Assembly: GCF_900638305.1 (NCBI RefSeq)
Contig: NZ_LR134506.1
Span: forward strand, 682,001-746,000
Direction of reading: 5' to 3'
Source: Porphyromonas cangingivalis
Lineage (GTDB): Bacteria; Bacteroidota; Bacteroidia; Bacteroidales; Porphyromonadaceae
DNA length: 64,000 bases
Shown here piece by piece: positions 26,461-37,600 of the stretch. A program made the position numbers and the translations under genes. The notes under the pieces were generated by a model. That model searched no databases. It saw only the letters and a list, made by a program, of their open reading frames with translations, and had not been told where the DNA came from. Position 1 is the first letter of the stretch; the number at the start of each line of letters is the position of its first letter.

Positions 26461-28968
26461 ATGAATACACAAGAAGAGATACAAAAAAAGTGGTGGCAAC
26501 ATCGTGTCACACAGACAATAGCAATCGTTATTGCATTTATAGTCATTTCGTTGGCATACTTCTATCCGGCAGTTTTTGAGGGGCGCAAACTCTTTCAGAT
26601 GGATGGAGCCGGAGCTGCAGGTGTGGCACGTGATGTCGTGGAGGTAAGAGAGAAAACCGGACACTCCCCCCTTTGGACAGGTAGTCAGTTTGGAGGTATG
26701 CCGATGTATCAGATCTCTCCCACCTATCCATCGTCAGGTGTTATCAAGGGCATACAAGGCGTCTATCAACTCAAAGTCCCCTTCAATATCCTACCCGGTG
26801 AGACTTATCTGATGTTTTTGATGCTCATAGGCTTTTATATCCTTATGAGGGCTTGCCGTGTGCGTCCTCTTCTCTCGGTTTTAGGAGCAATCATGTGGGC
26901 CTTCTCCTCTTACTTTATCATCCTGATTGATGCAGGACATATATGGAAGCTGCTTACCCTATCATACATACCACCGACACTCGCAGGTCTTGTACTGGCT
27001 TTCCATCATCGCCGATATCTATTCGGTTTTGGGGTAACGGCTCTATTTACCGCACTTCAGATCTACTCGAACCACATACAGATGAGCTACTATTTCGCAT
27101 TCCTTATGTTTGCGATGGTCATTGCATGGGGTATTGAGGCCTATCGAAACAAAGATTGGAAACACTTCACAAAAGCCTTTACTTCGGTTGTATTGGCAGG
27201 TATAGTAGGTGTTGCAATCAACTCGACTAACCTGTACCATACATATAAGTATTCCAAGGAGACGATGCGTGGTGGCAGCGAGCTTACCCTCAACAACTCG
27301 TCACAAACGAAGGCACCGGCAAAAAGCAACGGATTAGACAAAGAGTACATCACTCAGTGGAGCTACGGCATTGATGAAATGCTGACGTTCTTGATCCCTG
27401 ATGCAAAGGGTGGTTTTTCGTCACACATCGGGGTGGAAACTGCATCTATCGGTGCCACAGTACAACATCCACAAGCTTTGCAGTTCATCGCCCAGCAAAA
27501 CAGATACTGGGGCGATCAGCCATTCACTGCAGGTCCGGTCTATGTGGGCGCATTTGTTCTGACCTTGGCATTCTTCGGCTTCTTCGTGAGCAAAGGGTCG
27601 ATGAAGTGGGCTCTTGCAGTGGTTACTCTCCTTACCATCATGCTCTCGTGGGGACACAACATGATGTGGCTCACGGATCTGTTTATTGATCACTTCCCGA
27701 TGTACAATAAGTTCCGAACCGTCTCTTCCATCCTCGTTGTTGCTGAGATGACCATTCCACTCTTCGCTATATGGGGACTATATCTCATAGGACATGATCC
27801 ACAGATACTGAGAGACAAGAAGGGGGCTACGTATACCTCTTTGATTCTCACCGGAGGAGTTGCTTTGATCATGTGGTTGATGCCCTCACTCAGCGGAGGA
27901 TTTATCAGCCGCATGGAAGCCTCAGCTTTTGCCAGCTACACAGCACAGCAGCCGGACTTTCAGCTACTTGTCAACGATCTCCAGAGCGTACGTGAAAGCA
28001 TCTTCAAGGCCGATGCCCTCAGGAGTCTCATCATCATAGCTTTGGGAGCAGGCCTTATTGCCCTACTCTACTTCAAAAAAGTTAATGCAACAGTCGCCTT
28101 TGCTCTTATCGGAGCCCTCACATTCATTGATCTCTGGAGTGTGGATAAGCGTTACCTAAACGACAGTAAATATCTCGAAGCTCAGGAAGTAAGTCGACGT
28201 GCACATACACGCACTGCTATCGATGATGAAATTCTCAAAGACAAATCCCCACATAGAGTGATGAATCTCACTGTCAGTACCTTCAACGATGCCACGACAT
28301 CTTATCTCCATAGATCTGTAGGGGGGTATCACGCAGCCAAACTACAACGCTACCAAGACCTCATAGAGGGCTATCTCTCCAAACAGAACACGAATGTCCT
28401 CCGTGCTCTCAATACGAAGTACTATATAACCCCCGACTCCACACGCACAAGAGCCATCCTTATCACTGATGACGAAGCATACGGTGCTGCATGGTTTGTC
28501 GACCGGATCTACGAAGCCAAGGATGCCAATGAGGAATTTTCAGCCATTGGAAGCCAACCGCTCAATAAGGTTGCAGTACTCGCACCTCCATTTTCAGACA
28601 AGGTAAAAGGAATGAGTCTGACACGAGACAGCCTTGCGAGCATATCTCAAACCTCTTATAGCCCCGACCGCATCACCTACAAGGTATCGAGCAAAGCGAC
28701 GGACAATCTCATAGTCTTCTCAGAAATCTATTATACTGACGGGTGGAATGCAACGATAGACGGCCAAGAAGCTGAGATACTCCGAGCAGACTATGCACTG
28801 AGAGCACTGAGAGTACCAGCAGGAGAGCACGAGATCGTCTTCGAGTTCACCCCTCGCAGTGTACGTGCGACCGAACTTATCGCTTACATTGGCACGATAG
28901 TCCTCTGTGGCTCGTTCATAGTATTGTTGGTTCTTCACTTTATCAAAAGGAAAAAGGAAAAGAAATGA
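26461..28968 (+). CDS. YfhO-family polytopic membrane protein
   Basis: An 835-residue protein with about 12 membrane helices, two large soluble loops and a C-terminal beta-rich domain (about 700-800) before a last helix (about 805-825). The N-terminal luminal loop has FQMDGAGAAGVARDV and SQFGGMPMYQI, the conserved region of YfhO-like proteins, which are GT-C-type and implicated in adding sugars to lipids or wall polymers in Gram-positives. In Bacteroidetes the role is not established. The frame is open back to 26428, but the start at 26461 (MNTQEEI) avoids a longer overlap with the upstream glycosyltransferase. Its last 4 bases overlap the next gene. Confidence 0.8.
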   Translation: MNTQEEIQKKWWQHRVTQTIAIVIAFIVISLAYFYPAVFEGRKLFQMDGAGAAGVARDVVEVREKTGHSPLWTGSQFGGMPMYQISPTYPSSGVIKGIQGVYQLKVPFNILPGETYLMFLMLIGFYILMRACRVRPLLSVLGAIMWAFSSYFIILIDAGHIWKLLTLSYIPPTLAGLVLAFHHRRYLFGFGVTALFTALQIYSNHIQMSYYFAFLMFAMVIAWGIEAYRNKDWKHFTKAFTSVVLAGIVGVAINSTNLYHTYKYSKETMRGGSELTLNNSSQTKAPAKSNGLDKEYITQWSYGIDEMLTFLIPDAKGGFSSHIGVETASIGATVQHPQALQFIAQQNRYWGDQPFTAGPVYVGAFVLTLAFFGFFVSKGSMKWALAVVTLLTIMLSWGHNMMWLTDLFIDHFPMYNKFRTVSSILVVAEMTIPLFAIWGLYLIGHDPQILRDKKGATYTSLILTGGVALIMWLMPSLSGGFISRMEASAFASYTAQQPDFQLLVNDLQSVRESIFKADALRSLIIIALGAGLIALLYFKKVNATVAFALIGALTFIDLWSVDKRYLNDSKYLEAQEVSRRAHTRTAIDDEILKDKSPHRVMNLTVSTFNDATTSYLHRSVGGYHAAKLQRYQDLIEGYLSKQNTNVLRALNTKYYITPDSTRTRAILITDDEAYGAAWFVDRIYEAKDANEEFSAIGSQPLNKVAVLAPPFSDKVKGMSLTRDSLASISQTSYSPDRITYKVSSKATDNLIVFSEIYYTDGWNATIDGQEAEILRADYALRALRVPAGEHEIVFEFTPRSVRATELIAYIGTIVLCGSFIVLLVLHFIKRKKEKK

Positions 28969-29327
28969 TCACCATCGAAGAAGTCAGAGATATTGCCCTC
29001 TCCCTACCCTATGTGACCGAAGAGATGCCATTCGGTCCGGATCATTTAGTCTATAAGGTGGGAGGCAAGATATTTTTGATATTATCTCTGGATGAACCTT
29101 ACGCTGCAATGAACTTAAAGTGTGATCCCGAAAGAGCCATAGAGCTGAGAATGAGATATGAAGCCGTCCAGCCAGGTTATCACATGAACAAAACACATTG
29201 GAATACGATTCGTGGAGACAAGGATATGGACAAAAACTCCGTAATAGCAGAAGTCCACCATTCCTACCGACTTGTCTACGACAAACTCCCCAAAAGGCTC
29301 AAGGTTGAGCTGTCCCAAATCGACTGA
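28965..29327 (+). CDS. MmcQ/YjbR family protein
   Basis: A 120-residue protein of the double-wing MmcQ/YjbR fold. Recognisable blocks are the N-terminal EEVRDIALSLPYVTEEMPFG, the KVGGKIFLIL strand and the C-terminal HHSYRLVYDKLPK. Family members are often annotated as DNA-binding on structural grounds; no physiological role is proved. It overlaps the YfhO-like gene by 4 bases (ATGA) and lies 3 bases upstream of birA. Confidence 0.85.
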   Translation: MITIEEVRDIALSLPYVTEEMPFGPDHLVYKVGGKIFLILSLDEPYAAMNLKCDPERAIELRMRYEAVQPGYHMNKTHWNTIRGDKDMDKNSVIAEVHHSYRLVYDKLPKRLKVELSQID

Positions 29328-29330
29328 ACA

Positions 29331-30080
29331 GTGACCATCTATCATATCCAACTGGACGAAGTCCGATCCACAAATTCCTATCTCAAGGCTCTCATCACTG
29401 ATCGGCCGGACTTGCCTTCTTGGACCGTCGTGTCTACACATAATCAATCCCAAGGCCGAGGTCAAAGAGGCAATAGTTGGGAAAGCGAACCGGGCAAAAA
29501 CATCACCCTATCGATCCTGCTTCATCCCAATAGATATGATGGGTTCGAGCCTTTTGATCTGAATATATTTGTATCTCTCGGGCTGTGTTCTTTTTTGGAC
29601 GAGTTTATCCCATCTCAGAGAGTAAAAATCAAATGGCCAAATGACATCTACATCAACGAACACAAAGTAGCAGGTATCCTCATCGAAAATGAATGGATCA
29701 ATGCCGACCTATCTTCGAGCATTGTAGGCATCGGACTCAATATCAATCAGAAGCTCTTTGTCTCCGATGCACCCAACCCTACTTCTATCGCCCTTGAGAC
29801 AGGGAACACTTATCCTCTATCTGACATGAGCGAAAGACTACTCTTGCATCTGCAAGAAATCTACAATCAATTACCTTCACATATCACAGAGCTTCGAGAG
29901 AATTACCACAGCCGCCTGTTCCGTCGAGATGGGATGACACATGTATTTAGAGACATGGAGGGGCGACGCTTCGATGCTGCAATCATTGGAGTAACACCCG
30001 TAGGACAACTATGTCTCCGTCATGTCGAAGACCTTTGCACCTATCAATACGCATTCAAAGAGGTCTCTTTTGTCCTCTGA
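29331..30080 (+). CDS. birA: Biotin--[acetyl-CoA-carboxylase] ligase
   Basis: Attaches biotin to carboxylase carrier lysines through biotinyl-AMP. Length is 249 residues, catalytic and C-terminal domains only. There is no N-terminal helix-turn-helix, so it is a class I ligase with no repressor role. Motifs: STNSYLK, the biotin loop GRGQRGNSWES (about 45-55), KWPNDI and KVAGILIE. The start codon is GTG at 29331, placed 3 bases after the MmcQ stop; no ATG lies before the conserved STN motif. Confidence 0.93.
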   Translation: MTIYHIQLDEVRSTNSYLKALITDRPDLPSWTVVSTHNQSQGRGQRGNSWESEPGKNITLSILLHPNRYDGFEPFDLNIFVSLGLCSFLDEFIPSQRVKIKWPNDIYINEHKVAGILIENEWINADLSSSIVGIGLNINQKLFVSDAPNPTSIALETGNTYPLSDMSERLLLHLQEIYNQLPSHITELRENYHSRLFRRDGMTHVFRDMEGRRFDAAIIGVTPVGQLCLRHVEDLCTYQYAFKEVSFVL

Positions 30081-30409
30081 TCCGCCTCACAAACAAAGAC
30101 ATCCCGAATCTTTCTGAAAGTCAATCATAATTTCCCTTCTGCATCACTTCTCCTCATTTTCTGTCAGTCCATGGAATATTTTGGCACACGACAAAAAACA
30201 AGTCAGTTAAATCTGAGATAGCTATTACCTTGAAATAAGCTTTGTCCACCATCTCTTTTTACTCGTCTACGACTGTTGGCCATAGATTACACAGTAAGTA
30301 CATGATTTTCTTGTCCAATCAGATGTTTTTATATATCTTGTAGGGACTTATGCAAAAGCAGAAAAGACATTTATCATAATACTCAAACTATAAAATAGAA
30401 ACCTAAACT
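30081..30409. other. Intergenic region, birA to rocD
   Basis: 329 bases with no gene. AT-rich; no terminator for birA and no exact TAnnTTTG element. A near match (TATATCTTG at about 30333-30341, with TTG about 18 bases upstream) could be the rocD promoter, but this is weak. One TACGA core at 30268 resembles a single unit of the 22-bp repeat without its neighbours. Confidence 0.4.
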
Positions 30410-31645
30410 ATGCTTAACATTTCACCTAAAGCTCAACAGTTTATTGATCAAGAACATAAATTCGGTGCACATAACTATCACCCCCTCGGTGTCGTCCTAT
30501 CCAAAGGTAAAGGAGCGTATGTATGGGACGTCGATGGCAAAAAATACTTCGACTTCCTGTCAGCATATTCTGCTGTCAATCAGGGACACTGTCATCCCAA
30601 AATTGTGGAAGCCCTGAAAGAACAAGCAGATACACTTTGTCTTACCTCGAGAGCTTTCTACAACGACAGCCTCGGGCCATTTGAGGAATTCATCCATAAC
30701 TACTTCGGATACGACAAGATGTTGCCCATGAATAGTGGTGCAGAAGCTGTAGAAACGGGGCTTAAGCTAGCCCGTCGCTGGGGCTATCGTGTCAAGAAGA
30801 TACCTGCAGATCAAGCAATTATCGTTGTCTGTGAAGGTAACTTTCACGGTCGCACGATCAGTATCGTTTCAATGTCGACCGACCCTGATTCGTTCTCGGA
30901 CTACGGGCCACACACACCGGGCTTCATCAAGGTTCCTTACAACGATCTTTCGGCACTTACAGATGTGATGGAAGAGTACGGTCCTCGTGTGGCAGGTATC
31001 CTGGCAGAGCCTATACAAGGTGAGGCCGGAGTGGTTGTGCCCGATGCAGGATATCTTAAGGGTATAGTCGAACTTTGTAAGAAGCACAATGCCCTCTTCA
31101 TCGCCGATGAAATCCAGACCGGTATAGCTCGCACAGGTAAGATGTTGGCGTGTGACCATGAGGGTGTACGCCCAGATATTGTGCTTCTTGGTAAGGCTAT
31201 TTCAGGAGGTGTGTTACCTGTGTCATTGGTGCTCGCAGATGACTCAGTGATGCTGACAATCAAGCCGGGAGAACATGGATCGACCTATGGGGGATTTCCA
31301 CTTGCGTGCAAAGTAGCAACAGCTGCTTTGACTGTGGTAAAAGAAGAAAACATGATGGAGAATGCCGAACGCCTCGGAAAGATCTTCCGTCATGAATTAG
31401 AGGCTATTGACAGCCCGTTTATCTCTGTCGTAAGAGGTAAAGGTCTTCTCAATGCTGTGGTCGTCAAGCCTCAAAATGGATACGAAGCATGGAATGTCTG
31501 TGAAGTGATGGCAAACAAAGGATTGCTAGCCAAGCCTACACACAGACACATCATTCGATTTGCGCCCCCCTTGTGCATCACAGAGAGTGAGCTCCACGAA
31601 GCCATAGGAATCATCAGAGCTGCACTTGAAGAGCTATCTCAATAA
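30410..31645 (+). CDS. rocD: Ornithine--oxo-acid aminotransferase
   Basis: PLP enzyme transferring the delta-amino group of ornithine to 2-oxoglutarate, giving glutamate 5-semialdehyde. Length is 411 residues. Class III aminotransferase features: [32 protein letters not shown], the [14 protein letters not shown] block and the PLP lysine K262 (LLGKAISGG). The C terminus is [11 protein letters not shown]. It heads a run with ctlX and pruA, which fits a catabolic rather than biosynthetic role. Confidence 0.94.
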   Translation: MLNISPKAQQFIDQEHKFGAHNYHPLGVVLSKGKGAYVWDVDGKKYFDFLSAYSAVNQGHCHPKIVEALKEQADTLCLTSRAFYNDSLGPFEEFIHNYFGYDKMLPMNSGAEAVETGLKLARRWGYRVKKIPADQAIIVVCEGNFHGRTISIVSMSTDPDSFSDYGPHTPGFIKVPYNDLSALTDVMEEYGPRVAGILAEPIQGEAGVVVPDAGYLKGIVELCKKHNALFIADEIQTGIARTGKMLACDHEGVRPDIVLLGKAISGGVLPVSLVLADDSVMLTIKPGEHGSTYGGFPLACKVATAALTVVKEENMMENAERLGKIFRHELEAIDSPFISVVRGKGLLNAVVVKPQNGYEAWNVCEVMANKGLLAKPTHRHIIRFAPPLCITESELHEAIGIIRAALEELSQ

Positions 31646-31667
31646 AGAATCCACAAGCCACTGCTCT

Positions 31668-32609
31668 ATGGAAAATAAAGCAAAACAGACGACTGATACC
31701 GTCTTCATGGTGAGGCCGTACAACTTCACTTTCAATACTCATACTGCTGCAGACAATCATTTTCAGACAGCAGATCCGGAACTCATAGAACGATCGCACG
31801 AACTCGCACTCGCAGAGTTTGATGCGTTTGTTTCCCTCCTCAGATCCAATGGAGTGAAGGTAGTGGTGGCAGAGGACACTGCATCACCTGCAACTCCCGA
31901 CTCGTTGTTCCCCAACAATTGGTTCTCGACGCACGAAGATGGCACGATGATACTCTATCCTATGTATACGGACAACCGCAACAAGGAGAGTTACAAAAAT
32001 GCACTCTTTCAGACCATAAAGTCAGCTTTCAACCCGACTGCAATCACGGACTTGCGCACATACCGCGAAAGAGGTTTGATGCTTGAAGGTACAGGATGCC
32101 TTATTTTGGACAGAGCCAATAAGATTGTCTATGCTTGTCGCTCCGAGCGTATCTCAGAGCCACTACTTGAGATCTTCTGTAACGAAATGGGATATAAGTC
32201 GGTGATATTCGATGCCTTGGACAAGGAGGGATTGCCGATCTATCATACCAATGTAATGATGGCATTGGCAGAGAAGTTTGCCGTGATATGTCTCGAATGT
32301 ATCAGAGATGATCATCAAAGAGCCATGATACTCGATAGTCTCAAAAGTACAGGACACGACATTATAGAGATTTCGTTGGATCAAGTATATAAATATGCAG
32401 GGAACATGCTCTCTGTGAGGACACATGACACCGGCTATCCTCTAATGGTCATGTCACGCCAAGCTTATGATAGCCTGACACCTGATCAGGTACGACACAT
32501 AGAGAGTTACGCTCGGATACTTGCTCCATCCTTGATTACGATAGAGACACTTGGCGGAGGATCTGCAAGGTGTATGATGGGCGAGATCTACAAGCACTCG
32601 CAACAATAA
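31668..32609 (+). CDS. ctlX: Citrulline hydrolase CtlX-type amidinotransferase-fold protein
   Basis: A 313-residue member of the arginine deiminase-like superfamily. Visible features: MVRPYNFTFNTHTAADNHFQ region near the N terminus, FPNNWFSTHEDGT (about 82-94), YHTNVMMAL with the catalytic histidine, and the C-terminal GGGSARCMMGE with the nucleophile C302. CtlX proteins are reported to convert citrulline to ornithine. Its place directly between rocD and pruA supports this. The start at 31668 was chosen because the in-frame ATG at 31626 overlaps the end of rocD. Confidence 0.85.
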   Translation: MENKAKQTTDTVFMVRPYNFTFNTHTAADNHFQTADPELIERSHELALAEFDAFVSLLRSNGVKVVVAEDTASPATPDSLFPNNWFSTHEDGTMILYPMYTDNRNKESYKNALFQTIKSAFNPTAITDLRTYRERGLMLEGTGCLILDRANKIVYACRSERISEPLLEIFCNEMGYKSVIFDALDKEGLPIYHTNVMMALAEKFAVICLECIRDDHQRAMILDSLKSTGHDIIEISLDQVYKYAGNMLSVRTHDTGYPLMVMSRQAYDSLTPDQVRHIESYARILAPSLITIETLGGGSARCMMGEIYKHSQQ

Positions 32610-32667
32610 AACCGAATTATCAGTTATAGTGTCAAAAGAACTTCAACAAATAAGTAAACTTTATATT

Positions 32668-34299
32668 ATGGACAACATTTTATACGCATTTGAAAGACCC
32701 GTAAACGAACCCGTGAAGTCTTATGCTCCGGGAACAAAGGAGAGAGAGCTGCTGAAAGCTGCTGTCTCGAAATGGGAAACTCAAGAGATCGAAATCCCCC
32801 TCATCATCGATGGCAAAGAAGTACGCACAGGTGATGTGGGAAAGGTCGTGATGCCTCACAACCACAAGAAAGTCATCGCCACCTATCACAAGGCCGGTCC
32901 TAAGGAAGTAAAGGCTGCTATCAAAGCGGCTAATAAAGCGCATAAGGAATGGTCTAAGATGCCTTGGTTGGAGCGTGCCTCTATCATGATGAGACTTGCC
33001 GAGCTATGTGCCGTCAAGTACCGTTATGACCTCAATGCTTCTGTCATGGTCGGGCAGTCCAAAAATCCCATGCAGGCTGAGATCGATGCTCCATGTGAGA
33101 TGATCGACTTCTTGAGATTCAGTGCGTACTATGCCGGCAAGATATATGCTGAACAACCCCTTTCGGAGCAAGGAGTATTCAACCGTTTGGAATACCGCCC
33201 ACTCGAAGGGTTTGTCTTCACACTCACGCCTTTCAACTTCACTTCTATTGCTGCCAATCTCAACCTCGCTCCTGCGATGATGGGTAACACTTGTGTATGG
33301 AAGCCTTCGACCACCTCTCTTCACTCAAACTACTTCCTCATGAAGCTCTTCGAAGAGGCTGGCCTTCCTGCAGGGGTTGTCAACTTCGTACCCGGTCAAG
33401 GTAGTGTGATCGGTAAGGAGATACTCGCAGATCCATCACTTGCAGGCTTCCACTTCACCGGCTCTACCGGTACATTCAATGCGCTATGGCAAGGTATTGG
33501 TAACAATATCTCAAACTATCGCTGCTATCCCAAAATTGTGGGTGAGACCGGCGGTAAGAACTTTGTCCTCGCCCATCCATCGGCAGATCCGAGAGAAGTG
33601 GCTGTGGCTCTCGCTCGTGGTGCATTCGAGTATCAGGGTCAGAAGTGTTCGGCAGCCTCTCGCGCTTACCTTCCTAAATCTCTCTGGAAAGAGATCAAGG
33701 GACTTCTTGAAGAGATGCTTTCGAGCATGAAAATGGGAGATGTCAATGACTTCTCTAACTTCATCAATGCTGTAATCGACGAGGCTTCGTTTGACAACAT
33801 CAAGAGCTTCATCGACCATGCGAAGAAAGCGAGTGATGCGAAGGTCGTCATCGGCGGCAAATGCGACAAAAGTGTCGGCTACTTCGTACAACCTACCGTC
33901 ATCGAGACAACCAATCCTACATATAAGAGTATGGTCGAAGAGATCTTCGGGCCTGTACTCACAGTATATGTATACGAAGACAATGAATTTGCGAAGGTCC
34001 TCAAGCTCGTGGACACATCTACAGCTTATGGTCTCACCGGCTCTATCTTCTCTCGTGACAGATATGCGATTACAGAAGTCATGGATGCATTGAGATACTC
34101 TGCCGGAAACTTCTATATCAATGACAAGCCCACCGGAGCTGTCGTAGGTCAGCAACCATTTGGAGGTTCTCGTGCATCGGGAACCAACGACAAGGCTGGC
34201 GGACCTCTCAATCTCCTCAGATGGGTCAACCCTCGCAACATCAAGGAAACATTCTTGTCTCCCACTGAGTACACTTACCCATTCGTCATGCCCGAGTAA
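32668..34299 (+). CDS. pruA: 1-pyrroline-5-carboxylate dehydrogenase
   Basis: NAD-dependent aldehyde dehydrogenase oxidising glutamate 5-semialdehyde to glutamate. Length is 543 residues, the single-domain form without proline dehydrogenase. Motifs: FTLTPFNFTSIAANL, FTGSTGTFNALW for the cofactor, catalytic E293 in GETGGKN and C327 in QKCSAASRAY, and the C-terminal QQPFGGSRASGTNDKAGG. An upstream in-frame GTG at 32629 would add 13 residues unlike the family. A strong terminator follows, closing the rocD-ctlX-pruA unit. Confidence 0.95.
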   Translation: MDNILYAFERPVNEPVKSYAPGTKERELLKAAVSKWETQEIEIPLIIDGKEVRTGDVGKVVMPHNHKKVIATYHKAGPKEVKAAIKAANKAHKEWSKMPWLERASIMMRLAELCAVKYRYDLNASVMVGQSKNPMQAEIDAPCEMIDFLRFSAYYAGKIYAEQPLSEQGVFNRLEYRPLEGFVFTLTPFNFTSIAANLNLAPAMMGNTCVWKPSTTSLHSNYFLMKLFEEAGLPAGVVNFVPGQGSVIGKEILADPSLAGFHFTGSTGTFNALWQGIGNNISNYRCYPKIVGETGGKNFVLAHPSADPREVAVALARGAFEYQGQKCSAASRAYLPKSLWKEIKGLLEEMLSSMKMGDVNDFSNFINAVIDEASFDNIKSFIDHAKKASDAKVVIGGKCDKSVGYFVQPTVIETTNPTYKSMVEEIFGPVLTVYVYEDNEFAKVLKLVDTSTAYGLTGSIFSRDRYAITEVMDALRYSAGNFYINDKPTGAVVGQQPFGGSRASGTNDKAGGPLNLLRWVNPRNIKETFLSPTEYTYPFVMPE

Positions 34300-34650
34300 T
34301 GAATTGGGAAGAAGTCTCACAAGGTTTATCTAACCGACAGGACTGACACCACGATATAGGGGTGAGAGTAGTGTCTTTGGACATTTACTCTCACCCTTTG
34401 TATATATGGAGACACAATACATTTATAATCAAACAAATACCAATTTTATTAACCTGAGCCTGATATAAGAACAAGCATCAAGACAAAGGTCAAGAAGAGG
34501 GGCATCAAGTTATTCGTTACATCAGACCTCTCAACTTGAAAAGATACAGCCTTTGACTTACGGTCAGTGGCCATCTTTGACATTGAAATAAACACAGAGC
34601 CTGTCACGAAGATAAGACCTCACTAATGCCTGTCCTTAAATCATACGCTC
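34300..34650. other. Intergenic region, pruA to tricorn-like protease
   Basis: 351 bases. The pruA terminator occupies the first part (34360-34400). The rest has a 7-bp inverted repeat (TCAAGTT and AACTTGA, about 34507 and 34531) and no exact TAnnTTTG match; the nearest is CATCTTTG near 34571. No gene is visible. Confidence 0.4.
34360..34400 (+). terminator. Rho-independent terminator of pruA
   Basis: A perfect 11-bp stem (GGGTGAGAGTA and TACTCTCACCC) with a 15-base loop, followed by TTTG. It begins 61 bases past the pruA stop. The T-tract is short. Confidence 0.75.
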
Positions 34651-37600
34651 ATGCAACCACTAAAAATGATGTCACCAAAGATCATCTTAAGCCTTTTGGC
34701 CGGGGTAGCTATCTCCGGCGAAGTGGTGGCGCAAGAGACACCACAATGGGTACGACACACCGCACTCTCTCCCGACGGTAAGGTCATCGCATTCACCTAC
34801 AAAGGAGACATTTTCACTGTCCCTACTCAGGGTGGACGTGCTACCCAAATAACATCACACTCTGCACACGACACTCAACCCGTATGGAGCCCCGATGGGA
34901 CAAAACTTGCTTTTGCATCGGATAGAGAAGGCTCTTTCGATGTATATGTAACCTCCAGAGAAGGTGGTACGGCAAGGCGTCTGACTTTCAACAGTGTCGG
35001 CGAACGCCCCGTAGCTTTCAAAGACAATGAGCATCTAATCTTCGATGCAAATATCCGCCCAGACACACAAATGGGGATATTTCCCTACCGTAACTTCACA
35101 CAGCTTTACAGCATCTCGGTATCGGGAGGTCGTCCAACCATGTTCAGTGCCCTCTCTATGATCGAGCCTTCGCTCAAAGGGGATAAAATACTCTATACCG
35201 ATATCAAAGGATATGAAGACCCTTTCCGCAAACATCATACCTCATCCATCACCAGAGACATTTGGCTTTATGAGAAGGGTAAAGGTCATAGAAAGTTGAC
35301 GTCCTTCAAGGGCGAGGATCGCAATGCGTTGTGGTTAGCCAATGAGGAAGCCTTTTACTACACATCAGAGCAAGATGGCACGTTCAATATTTACAAGAGA
35401 CCTATCAATGACGGAACGCCTATCCAGTTGACCACATACAAGGATCATCCGGTGAGGTATGTCTCCACAGATAACGCCGGCAACTTGGCTTACTCTTGGA
35501 ATGGACAATTGTATTATCTCCCCAAGGGTGGTAAGCCATCGAAGGTCGCAATACAAGTGTATTCAGACAACGCTCCGATGGACACACGCACCATCAAGTT
35601 CTCCAACGGTGCAACAGAGATGGCTCTATCTCCGGACAACAAGGAGATTGCGATCGTCGTAAGAGGAGAAGTCTTTGTGACCTCTGTCGAATACAACACT
35701 ACCAAGCGCATCACAAACACTCCCCAACAGGAGCGAAGTGTGGTATTCAGCCCGGATGGTCGTAAGCTCGTATATGCCGCTGAGCGTGATGGCAAATGGG
35801 ATATTTTCATGAGTGAGTTAGTAAACAAAGATGATCAAGGGTTTACCTATGCTCGAGAACTTAAAGAAACAAAGCTCACAGACGATGCAAAGCCTTCTTT
35901 CGATCCAAAGTTCAGCCCAAACGGCGAAGAAATTGCCTTCCTCAGAGACCGCACAAGTATCGTAGTGCTCAACCTGAAGAGTAAGCGCGAGCGTGTAGTC
36001 ATGGATGGTAAATACAATTATTCGTATGCGGACGGTGACCAGTGGTTCGAGTGGAGCCCTGATGGAAAGTGGATCGTAACCGACTACATCGGCATCGGAG
36101 GATGGAACAACAAGGATGTTGCTCTTATAAAAGCAGACGGCTCAGGAGAAACACATAACCTCACACAGAGTGGTTATTCTGACACAAACGGAAAGTTTGT
36201 ACTCGGAGGTAAAGCAGTAGCGTTCTTCTCGGACAGAGCAGGCTATCGCAGTCATGGTAGCTGGGGCTCCGAACAAGACTTGTACATGGCATTCTTGGAT
36301 CAAGAGGCTTTCGATCACTTCAATCTATCCAAGGAGGAGCGTGAACTCATAACACCAAAGAAGAAAGAGGAGAAGAAAGAAGACACAAAGCAAAAGAAAA
36401 GTAAGAAGAGTAAGGCTAAGAAGGTCGAAGAAAAGCCCGTCAAAGCACCATTCACATTCAATTTCGATGGTCTTGACTATCGTACCGTACGTATGACCAG
36501 AGCTTCGGGCAGTCAGTCTGACTTTGTCATGGACTCAAAGGGCGAGAAGTTGTACTATATCGCACACTTCGACAATGCAAGCAACCTCTATGAAGTAGAC
36601 CTCGTCGCGAAGTCAACAAAGGTCCTTCTCCCCAATGTAGCAATGGGCTCGCTCACTCTCGGCAAGGATGACAAGACTCTCTATGTCATTACATTCAAAG
36701 GCATACAGAAGATCGAAGGAGGCAAGCCTAAGGCGATTACCTATGATGCCAACTTTGACTATAAACCTGAAGAGGAGCGAGAGTATATCTTCAACCACGT
36801 CGTGAAACAAGTCGAAGATAAGTTCTACGATCCGAACCTCCACGGTGTAGATTGGAAGATGTACGCAGATAACTATCGTAGCCAGCTACCTTATATCAAT
36901 AATAAGCATGACTTTGCTGATCTTCTTTCAGAACTTCTCGGCGAACTCAATGCATCTCATACCGGTGCTCGCTATGCCGCCCGTGGCTCATCGACCCCAA
37001 CAGCATCTTTCGGTGTCTTCTACGATGAGACGCACAAGGGGGATGGTCTCAAGATCAAAGAAATCATGAAAGGTGGTCCTCTCGACAGATCTAAGACCAT
37101 AGCTCGTGAAGGTGTAATCATACTAAACATCGATGGCGAGACAATCACTGCAAACACCCCTATCGAAAAGTATCTCAACGGCAAAGTTGGTAATCGTGTA
37201 CTCGTGACGTTCTTAGACCCGAGAACCGGCAAGAAAGCAGACGAATACATAAAACTCATTTCACAAAGTAGTGAGTCAGCCCTACTCTATCGTCGTTGGG
37301 TAGCTCAACGTGCAGAGATGGTGAAGAAGTGGTCAAACGATAAGATCGCTTACATCCATATCGAAGGGATGGATAGCAGGTCTTTCCGCCAGACTTACAA
37401 AGATCTGCTTGGTAAATATCGCCATTGTGATGCTGTCGTTATCGATACTCGTTTCAACGGCGGTGGTTGGCTCCACGAAGACCTTGTCATCCTCTTGACA
37501 GGTAAGGAATATGGCCGATTTACCCCTCGTGGCCGCTATATCGGTAGTGACCCATTCGCACAATGGACCAAACCTTCTGCTGTCCTTATGGGCGAAGGGA

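Noticed and set aside
33511-34320. 269-residue minus-strand open frame opposite pruA
   Set aside because: Antisense shadow of a well-conserved aldehyde dehydrogenase; composition is rich in C, R and D with no domain pattern.
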